This document shows, piece after piece, positions 32,817 to 44,959 of a stretch of DNA of 64,000 nt. The position numbers and the translations under genes were made by a program. Each line of letters starts with the position of its first letter. The stretch's first letter is position 1. The notes under the pieces were generated by a model. The model was not told where the DNA came from. It was given only the letters and a program-made list of their open reading frames with translations, and made no database searches. The DNA is from Morinoia aosen (Eukaryota > Arthropoda > Malacostraca > Amphipoda > Talitridae): the NCBI GenBank assembly GCA_030386875.1, contig CM059558.1, forward strand, positions 4,659,501 through 4,723,500. The letters are read 5' to 3'.

Positions 32817-35800
32817 CTAATATTTCGACAGGAAGTGAGACTCAAGATTTCTTTTGAATACCTTGTAAGAATTACTATCACGGATCTCCGCAGGTATTGA
32901 GTTCCAAGTTTTAGATCCAACGAAGAGGATACTGTGTTGCGACCGGGCCTTTGAATAATAAGGAAGCATGAATTTACTTCTATTTCGGGTTAAATGGTCG
33001 TGATAACCAGTTTTCGCAGTTAATAATTGTTTTAGGCTATTGTCGCCATCAATTGATAATTTTTTGTAAATGAAATTGCAAATGGAGATTTTGTAGAGAT
33101 CCGAAAGTTTAAGTATTTGTAAATTTTTGAATGAATCATTTGTGTGAGCATTATATGCTAGATTCTTTACCGCTCTGATGGCTCTTTTTTGCAGATTAAA
33201 AATTTTGTTGGTTTTATTTTTATCAGTTCCGTGCCATGCTTCTATTCCGTATTGCAAGTATGGTGAAATTAGCGTTCGGTAGAGCATTCGTAAAGCTGTT
33301 TCAGGCAGGTAATTTTCAACTTTATTCAGGATTCCGATGGATTTTGATAATTTAGAACTAATATGAGCGATGTGCTCGTTAAAGGTCAGATGTTTATCTA
33401 TTATGATACCCAGAAACTTGCATGAGTTGGTTTCTTCGATTTCACCTTCGCCAATTTTTATGCGTGGGAGAGATATATTTTTCTTGTATGAGAATGTAAT
33501 ATATTTTGTTTTATCGATGTTGAGGCTTATTTTATAAGCTTTAAGCCATAATTAAACCTTATGGAGTTCATTATTTATACTCTCCGCAATTATAGCGGGA
33601 TTTTGGTTCGGAAGGACCGCAGAAAGCGTGCTGTCATCGGCAAAAAATATGAAATTGAAAAATTATGTAGGTTTGATAATATCATTTATAAATATCAGAA
33701 ATAGGAGAGGCCCAAGGACAGATCCTTGTGGAACCCCATGGCTAATTTTCTGTGGGTCTGATTTTGCATTGTCAATGACAACGTATTGTTTCCGGTTTGT
33801 TAGGTATGATTTGAACCAATCATGGGCGATTCCTCGAATGCCACAACAGTGTAGTTTCGAGAATAATATGTTATGGTCCACACAATCGAATGCTTTTCGA
33901 AAGTCAAGAAACACGGAGAAAACAAGCTTTCCTTCATCTATATTAGAATAAAGGTACTGTAAATGACTTAAAATAGCTTGTGTCGTTGATTTTTTAGAAC
34001 GAAAACCGTATTGTTTGCCGTAGAGAAAAGAATTTTGTTCAAAGTACGAATAAACTTTTTTATACACAATTTTTCAAATATTTTGCTAATAATTGGCAGT
34101 ACAGAGATAGGTCTATAATTATTAATGCAATTTTTATCACCATTTTTAAAAATAAGGGTCACTCTGGCAGTTTTGAAAGAGTTGAGGAAGATACCTTGAG
34201 AAAGTGAATGGTTGATAATATTAGATATGCACGGTGCTATTATATCAGCTATAGCCTTAATAACTTTAGCTGAGAATGTATTTAATCCATTTGATTTGTT
34301 TTTCAAGTTGTTTATGCACGTAATCACATCGGAAGGATTAGATTGCGTGAAAAAGAAAGAGTTGTGTTCACGGACATGGTCCCTGTATTGCAGGTGGTCT
34401 GGAGGTTCACTAACGACACTATCGGCGATATTTTTCCCTATATTTATAAAAAAGTTGTTAAACACGGTTGCAATATCTTGTTTGTCGTGATATTTTACAT
34501 TTTCGTGAATGATGGACTGAATTGCTTCTGTAGCATTATTGTTCGGTCAATGGCATGAATTTAGCAGGCGCCAAGTTTTTTTAATATCAGTTTTGTATTC
34601 AGTAAATTTACGCGTAAAGTAGTTTTGTTTCGATGTTCGTATTTGATTTGTCACGTGATTCCTGAATCTGTTATATGTCACTCTAGATATTCGTCCTTCG
34701 TAAAGTAAGGCTAGATAAGCTTGACGTTTCTTTATATTGATCACGATATCTTCAGTAATCCAAGGCTTTTGTCTATTTTTCGGCGTAATTGTGCGGGTGA
34801 TTATTGGACAACACTGGTTGTATGCGGTCGTTATAATTTCAGTTAGATTTAGTATTGCTTGATCAATTTTAATTGCATTATTATCCAGTTCATAGATGTC
34901 CAATGATGGCATTAATTCTTCTAGAACAGTTCGCATCGTTCCCAAGTTATATTCGTTTACACAACGATATGAAAATTTCTCAGCCTGTGGGCTGTTACAG
35001 GGACTATCGACATTTTTGTTGATGAGAAACGCCGGAAAATGGTCAGATAAGTCAGAAATTATTATTCCTGTAAGAAAATCAGTCGGATCTAACATAAAAA
35101 TATTATCGAGCAACGTAGCTGATTCAGATGTAACACGCGTAGGTTTCGTGATGATTGGAAGGAAGGAGTTAGACTGAAAAACATTTATGAAATTTGAGAT
35201 TTGCTCACAGCTTTCATATTGTAGAAGATCGTAGTTGAAATCCGCGCAAATTATTATGTCATTGTATAGAGATTTGTTAAACTGAGATATTATGCTTTGA
35301 AGCTCGTTCAGGAAAGAGACGTTACAAGCTGTTGGGGGCCTATATACAGTCCCAAGTTTAATCCGTTTACCATTTTTCGATAGTTCTATAAATAGAGTCT
35401 CAATATGTTCACGATTCATAGTTGAACTTAAAATGATTTTCGATGATATGCGTTTAGATATGTACGTACTGATGCCACCGCCACGTTTGTTATTTCGGAG
35501 TGAATGATGGCCATTATAGGTCTGAATTTGAATTAGGTCTTTAGATGAGTCATCTAGCCAACTTTCGGTAAAACTGAGAACATCAAAATTGCTGTTTAGC
35601 TCAGTGATAGTACAAGATATTTCATCTATTTTCAAATAAATGGACCTACAGTTACAACATAATATTGAGAAATCGTTACAGGTTTTTCTCATCGATTCAT
35701 TAAATTCTTTAATATTTAGGTATTTACAATTCCCAGCTTCATTTAGGTTTGGAAGCAGTCTATTCAAATGATTGAGATCTAGATCAATATTTCCGAGCAT

Positions 35801-35818
35801 ATCAACATGGTCAGTCAT
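32817..35818 (-). pseudogene. LINE copy 2 ORF2 (endonuclease-RT), several stops and a frameshift
   Basis: The start is placed at the inner ATG at 35818 (MTDHVDMLGN), which aligns with the start of copy 1; the frame is open 23 codons further up. Endonuclease motifs: SFTESWLDD, GGGISTYISK, LLDNIF and SDLSDHFPAF. RT motifs: NNYRPISVLPIISK, FLDFRKAFDCVDH, HGVPQGSVLGPLLF and FADDSTL. Stops interrupt the frame near 34545, at 33663-33665 and near 33555. The last two sit where copy 1 has Ser codons TCA. A frameshift lies near 34060. The final 156 codons (33287-32817) are intact. Confidence 0.88.
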
Positions 35819-36495
35819 TACAATTAAGAAACAGTAAGTAAAATGTGACGTAAAAATAATGAAAATGATACAGACTACAGAGTACAAGTTAAAAATAAAG
35901 ACATTCCTATGTATAAAAAATTTAAGAAATAGAGAAACTAAAACACACAGAGATTAGTAGCTTAAATTGTCTAAAATCTAGTATGATTTCATAAGGAGAG
36001 CGCAAACTTAGTCCATGAGTGGGAGCATTAGGGATCATAAATTGCGAACAATGTAGTTACAAGGTTGTCGGACCAGTTGTAGCTGCATATAACACATAAG
36101 ATGTAGCAAAGACGAAATGGATTAGAATCGAAGGCAGCGAAGTTATTTAATTAATATAAAGATCTTGAGTATTTAAATTATTTTCAGATTTAGAAACATG
36201 TGGTAACATATAATTTAAGGCTGAGTAGAAAATTCGGTGTGAGCCTTCTATAAAAAATGAGAAAAAGAAGGAAATAAGAAAAAGAAACAATTTAGTGAGC
36301 AGTAAAACAAAGCTGCAAGTTCGGCGTAGGTGCCTTGAAGAGGCAAAGGCGATTCTATCAGAAAACAAGAAGAAATCATGTGGACAGAGATCAAAATGCT
36401 TTTAAATTTAGTACATAAGTCCATAAATATACTAATTACGAATAATTTCTTCTGAGGACTTGCCGACATGTTCCAATAAGTACTGGTCAAGGGCT

Positions 36496-37248
36496 TCAGG
36501 TGTGTTGATAGTTACAGGTCTCAAGAGTAGCTTGTCCAGGTATCCTTGGAGAGTAGACGTTGATATTGCCATCCAGAGATCTTGCGAGGCCTATTTTGTC
36601 CGGAAATTTTCGTTTGGCCAATCTCAGAGTGTACATAATATTTGCTCGCGAAGGGATGAGGTATTCGTTTACGTAGAATTTCGGTTTAGTTACACGGCAG
36701 GCTGACAAAACTTCTTGTTTCTTTTCGCATTGTCGTAGCTCAAAAGTAATGCTTCTTCTATCGACGTTTCCGGGTGCAGGTGTTTTTCCCAGCCTATTCG
36801 CTGTAGTGATGTCAGAGTTACTAAGGTTCACGTTGATTTGGTCCTTCAGGAGCTCGCGCACCGTCTGTCTACAGTCTTCATCAGAATGTGATTGAGGTAG
36901 TTCCCCTGTTATAACCAGAGTGAATTTTCTGTTTTCCAACTCTTCCCGTTCTTCTTTCCTTTCGAATTGCTCTAGACGAGAGACTAAGCTATTTATCTTC
37001 TCATTTTGCTGTTCTATCATTGCCTTTTGATTAGATTCTTTCTTCGTTAGTGTTTCAATCGTCGCTTTCAAGTCACTAATTTCGCTTTGAAATTTCTCCA
37101 TTACTTTGTTGAAGTGATCAATTATGATGGAGACCATTTGCTTATTCTGTTTTGACAGGTTTTGTACGTCTGGATGTTTAAGCTCCAGCGTATCCTCACT
37201 ATTGTTCTTGCTCGGCTTTCTTGACGCCATCTTGTGAGAAGGAGACAC
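36496..37248 (-). CDS. LINE copy 2 ORF1 (coiled-coil RNA-binding protein)
   Basis: A 250-codon ORF starting MSPSHKMASRKPSKNN. The homologue in copy 1 starts at the position of MASRK or slightly before, so the second Met may be the real start. The coiled coil runs over about residues 40-105 (KAMIEQQNEKINSLVSRLEQF). The RRM-like half follows (FTLVITGELPQSHSDEDCRQ; ITTANRLGK) and then the NEYLIPSRANIMYTLRLAKR block. The last ~13 residues differ from copy 1. A neighbouring frame has the expected INTPEALDQYLLE, so a frameshift lies near 36530. Confidence 0.8.
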   Translation of the reverse strand: MSPSHKMASRKPSKNNSEDTLELKHPDVQNLSKQNKQMVSIIIDHFNKVMEKFQSEISDLKATIETLTKKESNQKAMIEQQNEKINSLVSRLEQFERKEEREELENRKFTLVITGELPQSHSDEDCRQTVRELLKDQINVNLSNSDITTANRLGKTPAPGNVDRRSITFELRQCEKKQEVLSACRVTKPKFYVNEYLIPSRANIMYTLRLAKRKFPDKIGLARSLDGNINVYSPRIPGQATLETCNYQHT

Positions 37249-38099
37249 TCACGAAAAAACAAGGGCTGAGTGCTTTTTTGAGGGAATATCACACTTTTTG
37301 TTCGATTTTTTGGATTTTTGTTTGATGAAATTTACTCTTGGATCCTCATGGTCTGAGTAGGCACTTTTTTTGGTTAGAAATGCATGTTCATTAACCAATT
37401 GGGCACTTTTTTCCGAGCAAAGACACAGAACGTCCTCACTTCACGGAGACACGGAGACGGTGATGTATATTATTAGCAGATGATAATAAAACATGAATAC
37501 AGTATCCAAGTAAAAATTTTTTTTTATATTACACTTCACTAAAAATGTATTTTTTGTCTTTAAGGTAAAAACCTCATTTTCAACACGAAAAATAATAGAA
37601 GTCATTGAGTTTTCATGCTAGAAAAAAAGACAGTTGTGGAATCCTTGGAACATTTTTAACAAACTAGAAGATTCCAATTTCCCAATTTGTACACTTCATT
37701 TCTTTAAGCACGGTTCACAAGAAAAATGTTGCATATTTTATTTATGTATAATTTAAACATATAATATGCAATTCCTAGTCACGATATGGAATTACGCATG
37801 CATATTATTTGTAGATTATAATACAATATGAATACAGCATTCAAGTAAAAAATGTCCATTTTATTACATTTTACTACAAAACTCATTTATTTTGCTTCTT
37901 TCGTAAAAAGATCATTTCAACCAAAAAAAATAGAAGTCAGCGAGTTTTTATGCTAAGAAAAAACAACCACAGTTTAGAAATCCTTGACACATTTATGACA
38001 AACTAGAGCTAAAGATTTCCCAATTTGTACGCATGATACTTTTACCACGGTTCAAAAATAATCCGTTTTTTTAATTGGTGATCGACCAATTCAAGTAAA

Positions 38100-39120
38100 G
38101 AAACCAACTCAAGTATATTCCTGGGCATCATAATAGACAAACATCTAACCTTTAAAGAGCACATCGCTCATATAAGTTATAAATTATCAAAATCTATCGG
38201 AATCCTAAATAAAGTTAAAAATTTCCTGCCTGAAACAGCCTTACAAATGCTCTACCGAACGCTCATTTCACCATACTTGCAATACGGAATAGAAGCATGG
38301 TACGGAACTGATAAAAATAAAACCAACAAAATTTTTACCCTGCAAAAAAGAGCCATAAGAGCGGTAAAGAATCTAGAATATAATGCTCACACAAATGACT
38401 CATTCAAAAATTTACGAATACTTAAGCTCTCGGATCTCTACAAAATCTCCATTTGCAATTTCATTTACAAAACATTAACAAATGATGGCGACAATAGCCT
38501 AAAACAACTATTAACTGCGCAAACTGGTCATCACGACCATTTAACCCGAAATAGAAGTAAATTCATGCTTCCTTATTACTCAAAGGCTCGGTCACAACAC
38601 AGTATCCTCTTCGTTGGAACTAAAACTTGGAACTCAATACCTGCGGAGATCCGTGAAAGTAATTCTTATAAGGTATTCAAAAATAATCATGAGTCTCACT
38701 TCCTATCAGATTACTAGTCGTGTAAGATCACAGAGTCAAACCTTGTCACCTACATAACTGGTCCTAATAATGTAATTCGCCTTGGTTAATTTCGCCGATC
38801 TTCAGTCTGTTCTTGAATCGTTTGTCGACTATACTGTTAAATCAAGTCCATATGAACTATATTGTGAAATGAAGTATCTAATTTCGAGTTAATTATCTCA
38901 TTGATCAGTCTAATACGTCTCTAGTTTAAGTGAATTAGGTTAAACATTATTGTACTCCTAAGACTAACCTTGATGGTAGGATGCCCTAGAAGTCACTGAA
39001 CTTATTCGGGCCCACAGGTAGCTATACTCAAATTTGACCATTGTACTAGACTTAAGAAACATTTTATCCCTGTATCACCTGTGGTAAATAAATTGTTTAA
39101 AATTGTTTAAATTGTTTAAA
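38100..39120 (+). mobile_element. CR1/Jockey-group LINE, copy 3, 5'-truncated
   Basis: Homology to copy 1 begins abruptly at GAAACCAACTCA (matching copy 1 near 20391) and ends with the same TTGTTTAAA tail repeats. Only the last ~200 codons of ORF2 and the 3' UTR remain. 5' truncation is the normal outcome of incomplete reverse transcription. The ORF 38247-38717 is intact and shares its sequence with both other copies. Confidence 0.9.
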
Positions 39121-39403
39121 TCGAAAATTGCATTTGTAAAGAAAACTAAAATGAAAATAGAAAATTCAAGAGCTTTACTTTGTTTGCACTGCTTCAAGGA
39201 TTCCAAAACTGTCTTTGAATTTCTTCTAGCATGAAGTCTCATTGACTTTTATTCTTTTTAAAATACCACTAAAAATGAACTAAAAAAAACTAATTCTTGA
39301 TTATTTTTCTTGTTTTCATTTGTTATTCTTTTTTTTATATTCATATGCTGGTCAAATTTTGAAACAATCGGATCAAAATTTAAAAATCGCTGGGTTTTCC
39401 CCC

Positions 39404-39580
39404 GTGAGAACATGTTGCCTGTGTTGGTGCGCTCGTGATTTGTGTTGCTCGCAGAGGCATAACGTCACGTGAAGTTAAATCTCGGAAACGTACGGGCACC
39501 CACGATCTTCTTGCCGGGAGATAAGATGGCCGGGGAACATGGTGCCCCTGGATTCTTATTATTGGTAATAAATCACTAAA
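39404..39580 (+). other. Possible promoter and first exon (MAGEHGAPGFLLL)
   Basis: Locally GC-rich sequence with ACGTCACGTG (CRE/E-box-like, about 39462-39471). It is followed by an ATG at about 39526 opening MAGEHGAPGFLLL, then TTG|GTAATA, a fair donor. No downstream exon was found, so this is only a candidate. Confidence 0.2.
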
Positions 39581-39892
39581 ATTTTATAAATTAGCTACAA
39601 TTTATAAGGATACAAGAGTTAAATCAGAAATGATGTTCTTCACAATGGCAAGGAGTTTTTTGAAGTCATTAGCTTCTGTTTCTTTGCAGTAAATCTAATG
39701 CATCTTTTTTATCCATTCCCTATCTTCAAATCCTGAACCACAAAATAATGAACTAATTTCATTAAGTTGTGGCTTCAGCATATTTATCAATCACATCTGG
39801 TCACGTAGAACGTATTCGTTGAATTTTCTGATATGCAAATATTTCACGAAGGTCGCATTTTATTAGAGAGTGTGAAAAGAGGCTTCGAACCA

Positions 39893-40440
39893 CGTGGAAG
39901 TGAGGCAAAAACTGAATTTACTCGTACGGTAAATTGAAACGAATTTTATGAATTTATTTGTATGTGGTCTGGGCGGATGTCTGGAAATAAAGTGTATTGC
40001 TTCCTGTATTCCCAATTGCTGTGATGCGATATTTAGCATTGATGATAATTTTAACATATATCATTTATTAAAGAGTGCACATTTACCCTGTAGTTTGCCC
40101 GTTGCTAAATTTCTTAGGCAAATGAGGGCGTAATGCCGGAAAACTCAGTTGTACCCATGTTCGTATTATTTGTGGTATTTGCGTTTGAGATAGCAGCCTT
40201 TTAGGTAAATCTCCAGAGTTAACGTTGGCAATTTCATGAATTAATGTCGTATGCATTTTGTGATCCCGCAGCCGTCAACTTCGAATAAAAACGAGGTGGC
40301 CGAATGTTGACTAAGGAACGGTACGTTATTTAAATTGTGTACTTCAGGAATTATTTCTCTTGCTCAAAAATTTCTGAAGCGTCATGATTAAACTCGATCA
40401 CGTTTATATATGTGTGAATATTTATTGTAGGTTTTGTAAG
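39893..40440. repeat. Left part of large duplicated repeat, copy 1
   Basis: Matches 50944-51425 over about 500 bp with substitutions and few gaps (for example TGCTGTGATGCGATATTTA and CGTATGCA in both). No coding capacity recognised in either copy. Confidence 0.8.
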
Positions 40441-40730
40441 AAATTTGAATTTGAAATGTTGTGTTTAAAAAGTCGCTAATTTTCGTCAATCAAAATCTCG
40501 CTAAAGTTGCGGCTGGTGGCAACACTAAGCTCGACAGGTGCCTTGTGTGTGACAAATGAGACTGAATTAAATCGCGCTGTGAGGAGTTTCTTGGCCTCTT
40601 GTGCGTAGCGCCTGTCAGGGAGTATGTGATCGCCTTTTCTTTACTATTTTAATTTGTGATTGCAATTGTGTTTTCTGTTTTTTTTTGTTATTTATCTTGC
40701 ATGTTCGCAACCTCTTTTATACCCATCTTT

Positions 40731-41476
40731 AAACTACTTGGTCCTTGTGACTCTAAAACTACTCGGTCCTTGTGACTCTAAAACTACTCGGTCCTTGTGA
40801 CTCTAAACTACTTGGTCCTTGTGACTCTAAAACTACTTGGTCCTTGTGACTCTAAAACTACTCGGTCTTTGTGACTCTAAAACTACTTGGTCCTTGTGAC
40901 TCTAAAACTACTCGGTCCTTGTGACTCTAAAACTACTCGGTCCTTGTGACTCTAAAACTACTTGGTCCTTGTGACTCTAAAACTACTTGGTCCTTGTGAC
41001 TCTAAAACTACTCGGTCTTTGTGACTCTAAAACTACTTGGTCCTTGTGACTCTAAAACTACTTGGTCCTTGTGACTCTAAAACTACTTGGTCCTTGTGAA
41101 TCTAAAACTACTTGGTCCTAGTGACTCTAAAACTACTCGGTCCTTGTGACTCTAAAACTACTTGGTCCTTGTGACTCTAAAACTACTTGGTCCTTGTGAC
41201 TCTAAAACTACCTGGTCCTTGTGACTCTAAAACTACTCGGTCCTTGTGACTCTAAAACTACTTGGTCCTTGTGACTCTAAAACTACTTGGTCCTTGTGAC
41301 TCTAAAACTACTCGGTCCTTGTGACTCTAAAACTACTTGGTCCTAGTGACTCTAAAACTACTCGGTCCTTGTGACTCTAAAACTACTTGGTCCTTGTGAC
41401 TCTAAAACTACTTGGTCCTTGTGACTCTAAAACTACCTGGTCCTTGTGACTCTAAAACTACTCGGTCCTTGTGACT
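40731..41476. repeat. 25-bp minisatellite, about 30 units
   Basis: Very homogeneous tandem units of CTTGGTCCTTGTGACTCTAA followed by AACTA, with a frequent T/C change (CTTGG/CTCGG) and one 24-bp unit. It lies within copy 1 of the large repeat; copy 2 has no array at the equivalent point. There are no spacers between units, so it is not a CRISPR array. Confidence 0.95.
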
Positions 41477-42275
41477 CGTGAACTATTTTCACTATCATAC
41501 TACCCGTGGCTCTACGGTTCCCTCTTGAAATCATAAGTGATTTAGGCTCTATTTCAAGGTGAGCCGGTGGTCATATGAGATTTCCTATGTACGCGAAACG
41601 TGAAGAGGTTCTATTTTCTGTTGTGGCTTTTGTTCTCCCTCAGAATCCTTTGGCGATCGTGATCTGGATGGGATGCTCCTTTAAGAGGCCGCTTTGTTTG
41701 GTTTACCAAGCCTAACTTCTCTTCTCCAGCGTGTGTTTCATCTCCAAATTTAATTTCTTGGACTCTGGGTAGTACCTAGGTTCGTAAGTGAATACTAATG
41801 AAACTTTCTAAAGTGAAATCAGAGTTTTATATGATCTGACGCGTTGGTTTCTCATTTAATCACTAATTCATTCCTCCTTACTGAATTGCAATTCTGTGTT
41901 GGGATTGGAGGTGCCGAAATTCTGATGGCCTCCAGTTCTTTGTTAAAAGTTCAGGACGTAACAAAGTACGCCCTAAAACTCGTTGGGTCTTCTGGCAAAA
42001 CGAAGACCATTTAATTATCTGCATTCTTCTAATGGGAGCTTATCGTTGACAGTTTGTCGTGTTAAAAAAGTTTGAATAATTAAAAGTTCGAGTTTTTCTG
42101 TGCGTCATTTCCTGTGTTCCGGTTAGAAAACCCGACAGTTTTGCATCGAATATTATTAAGTATTAAGAAAAGAAATAAGTATAAAGAAGAGTTTGGAACC
42201 TATGGGTTTATTCAAATTTAGTATGTACTTTTAGCATATATGTTTTTTTAAAATTAGTAATTGGTGCTAGGGGTG
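41477..42275. other. Non-coding sequence right of the 25-bp array
   Basis: No gene recognised. The last bases (AAAATTAGTAATTGGTGCTA, 42250-42270) match copy 2 near 51570. Confidence 0.4.
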
Positions 42276-44700
42276 ATTTCATATAAATAGGTTTGGACAA
42301 ATCTAAAAAAAATTATTTGGGAAGTACATGTATGTTACATTCTATCTTTGGCATTATCCATTTATTGTTTGAACCTATTAGCCTCTTGTTACACGTCAAG
42401 GATAGCTTTTACTTTTTGTGTTTGAGCGTCCCTGTAGACGGCGGTTGCTGTCCATATTTTTATTGTAATTGATGACATGAGAAGTGAGGTGTCAATTTAG
42501 TTATCTGTAGGGCCTGTGGTTGTATTTATGTTATATTGTGCGGTGTTTTGTTTATATTCTCACATTAAGCTTTTAGTTTATGTTCTATGAGTACCACAGT
42601 GATTTCACCAATAGAAATGATATTGGGTTATAAGGCAATTTCTTCGTTTATTCTAAGTTAATCAGAAGTAGCAGTAACTTTCACTTGTACCAAAACTAAC
42701 AATCATAATGAATTTCCTACTTTTTTCATAAGTCACATCTCGCCGTTACATTACCTTCCTGTCCACGGAATGGATATTCCTCCATCAAGGAATATGGCAA
42801 AATGGATTTGATCGAAAGGAATCTGCCTAAAACCATATGAAACCTTAACATGTCATAAAACAAGCGGGAAGTTCATACTCGCGTCTACCAATGCTGGTAA
42901 AACAGCGTATCCTAACTGTGAAACGTACGCACTACCGCGTGCAGGGGGAACATCTCAAGCTTTCATTCGCATTCAGATGAGAGATGGAAATTCATTTACG
43001 CATCTAACATATCGTCAAAGAGACATGGTGCCGAGTCCTCAATCCATAAGACATGGATTCTTCTTCAGTGAGCACGAGAGATGAAGCAATGAAAATGTTC
43101 AAATCATTAGTCGACACAACAAATGAGATGACTGTTGGTTATATGCCCTAGTGTGTGTCGGTTGTGATTGCTTATATTGCAGGGCTGATCTATGTTTCAG
43201 TCGTAATTGCTACGAATTTAACGAAAGAAATGTATTGCAAAGAATTAGTTCATTTATTGGAGACAAACGAAAGCTCTATCGATATTTTACAACGACACGT
43301 CGAGACGGAACTCGTTCGAGCTGCTATAGTCAGTCACATGCACAAAAGCCACCAAGTTTTCAGCTGCGAAGAAAAGTATGGAATTAACTGCAGCAGTCTA
43401 GCGAAGTTGAAAGGAGAGAGATGCGTTTTACTGCTAGAATCTGCTATATTTGAAAGAATTCAGACTTTCCCCAGACTTCTTACCTGTAAAGGACGAACCC
43501 CAGCAATGTGGCGTTTGTGTGGGTATCATTTTGAAGGGAAGATGCGATATTGGCGTACTGCCACGTGTTTTGTAGTCCGTGCCTCAAGAAGTGGTTCGAA
43601 GAAAATCAAGTACAGTATTGATTCTGATTTCGTTCAGTTTTTGTCTGAAAACTGGAGCCAACAATTGGTCATTGAAAAATAAGCAAAAATTGGTAACCGA
43701 TTCATTTTGGAAATAGCGTTTGAGGAGTCTATTTTTCAATAACTGAAACCGATCTAACGCTTTCTTGTAGGCGAAGCACAGATGTGTGAGCTGCGTTTAG
43801 ATCTTCTCTGAAAGGCACCGAGCGTGAATTTTTTTTAATGCTTGCTCTCTTTATGAATTTTTAGAGTATAACAATTTATGATGAATTAATTCTGTAGTTT
43901 TTTAGCTTATTTTTCAATTTTACATTCGTTCTATGAAGCGAGGGGAAAACTTCCTCCCGCAACTTCTTTCATTCACTGCGTTATCCATATATGCGTTCGG
44001 TGGAGACCTTTTGTTCAAATTCCATTGCTAACTGAATGAAGCTCAGGGCTTAAAAGATTACTAACATGATGTTAAGAGGTCACGCACGGGGGCATATTTT
44101 GCTGAAATAAAAATAAAACTTGACATGAATTATTTAAAATAAAAAAGCAAATATCCGTCACAACGACATTGCAAAACTATTACACGAAACTAACATTCTA
44201 TAAATTGTTATTGAATTTATCGGTTTTACTTTCTACCGAAATATCGCTAAGTCAACGAAGCATCACAAATTTTCCATGCTATTTTGTTCGTTTGACCTTC
44301 GATTGCAATCACTTTCTCTATACTCTTTGTTATTTACATTATATGAAAGAAGTTCCCGTGCAATTTAGATCGGATTTTGCTACACGATTTTCTGTGACCT
44401 AATTTACAACATATATATTTTTTAATTTTCCTAATACTGTAATGCCAGTCGAAGATTCATTTGTGAAGAGATTTTTAAATTTGTATGAAATTCATGGTAG
44501 TCAAGCTGGATGTACTGAACACATCATCATCTACGTTGAATACAAACTTCGAGGCTAAGAGTCCGAGTAAACAATTGGAAGTTACTCGACGATATTTGAT
44601 TTTATTGTCTCGTACAAATGACATATTACAGCTCACGTGTTTCCTGCATTTCTTCCCTCTCAACCGCAATACTTGCCTTATGTATCTCCAAAAATCGTAT
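42276..44700. other. 2.4-kb segment present only in copy 1 of the large repeat
   Basis: In copy 2, GGTGCTAGGG passes directly into ATGCATAAACGAAG (51583-51600). In copy 1 the two are 2.4 kb apart. This could be an insertion in copy 1 or a deletion in copy 2. No terminal inverted repeat or target duplication was seen. It contains the ORF at 43053-43682. Confidence 0.6.
43053..43682 (+). pseudogene. Unrecognised ORF (about 209 codons) with one in-frame TAG
   Basis: Starts MDSSSVSTRDEAMKMF at 43053 (a stop codon lies just upstream). It meets TAG at 43149-43151, then runs open for 175 codons to 43682. After the TAG is a hydrophobic stretch (VVIAYIAGLIYVSVVIA) that could be a membrane segment or signal anchor. 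A Cys-containing, basic-rich region follows (CSSLAKLKGERCVLLLES; KGRTPAMWRLCGYHFEGK). An overlapping frame upstream (about 42820-43085) is also open and reads plausibly, so one frameshifted gene is possible. I do not recognise a family. Confidence 0.4.
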
Positions 44701-44959
44701 TGCATAAACGAAGAATTTTACATCGAGAGCCAACACCGAATTTCAGGACTCCTACAACAAGAAGGCGGGAAGACTCCTAAAAAGAATCATCGATGAGCAA
44801 CCTCTTCAACTAAACCTGAGGCGAAAACGAACTTTGGACTTCCTTTACGCATCGCCAGCAAGATAAAACGTTTACTTCTGAGTTAAAAGCTTCCATTTAA
44901 AAATAAACTCTTTGAAATTGATTTTTTAGAGTACCTGCTATCAGTTGAATATTTGCATC
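44701..44959. repeat. Middle part of large duplicated repeat, copy 1
   Basis: Matches 51588-51837. Both copies read HKR.IL....TPNF.TPTTR in one frame, suggesting decayed coding sequence of unknown kind. Confidence 0.65.

Larger units (their letters stand above)
32436..37462 (-). mobile_element. CR1/Jockey-group LINE, copy 2, full length (~5.0 kb)
   Basis: Same family as copy 1, on the minus strand. The 5' end is near 37462 (CCGTCTCCGTGTCTCC) and the 3' end at 32436 after GTGGTAAATAAATTGTTTAA. Host sequence on either side rejoins as AAGCATG/TATATTATTAG. A diverged, uninterrupted relative of that site is at 37795-37812. A short possible target duplication (ATG) flanks it. ORF2 is broken, so this copy is inactive too. 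Confidence 0.88.
31865..39403. mobile_element. TTAA-type transposon D, carrying two LINE insertions
   Basis: The left end follows TTAA (31861-31864) and reads GGGGACAACCCAGGGATTTT. Inward from the right end at 39403 the sequence reads GGGGGAAAACCCAGCGATTT. The right flank is GTGA, so the second TTAA is mutated or the end is off by a few bases. Removing LINE copies 2 and 3 leaves about 1.5 kb, close to element C. It shares with C the GACAAAGGATCCTTAGG unit and the hairpin-arm motif (32100-32170, 37600-37670, 37940-38010, 39180-39245). Confidence 0.65.

Noticed and set aside
36147-36490. Overlapping 73- and 80-codon minus-strand ORFs between LINE ORF1 and ORF2
   Set aside because: Spacer of LINE copy 2; no counterpart in copy 1.
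40731-41476. Regular 25-bp repeat as a CRISPR array
   Set aside because: Units abut directly with no unique spacers, and the context is eukaryotic.
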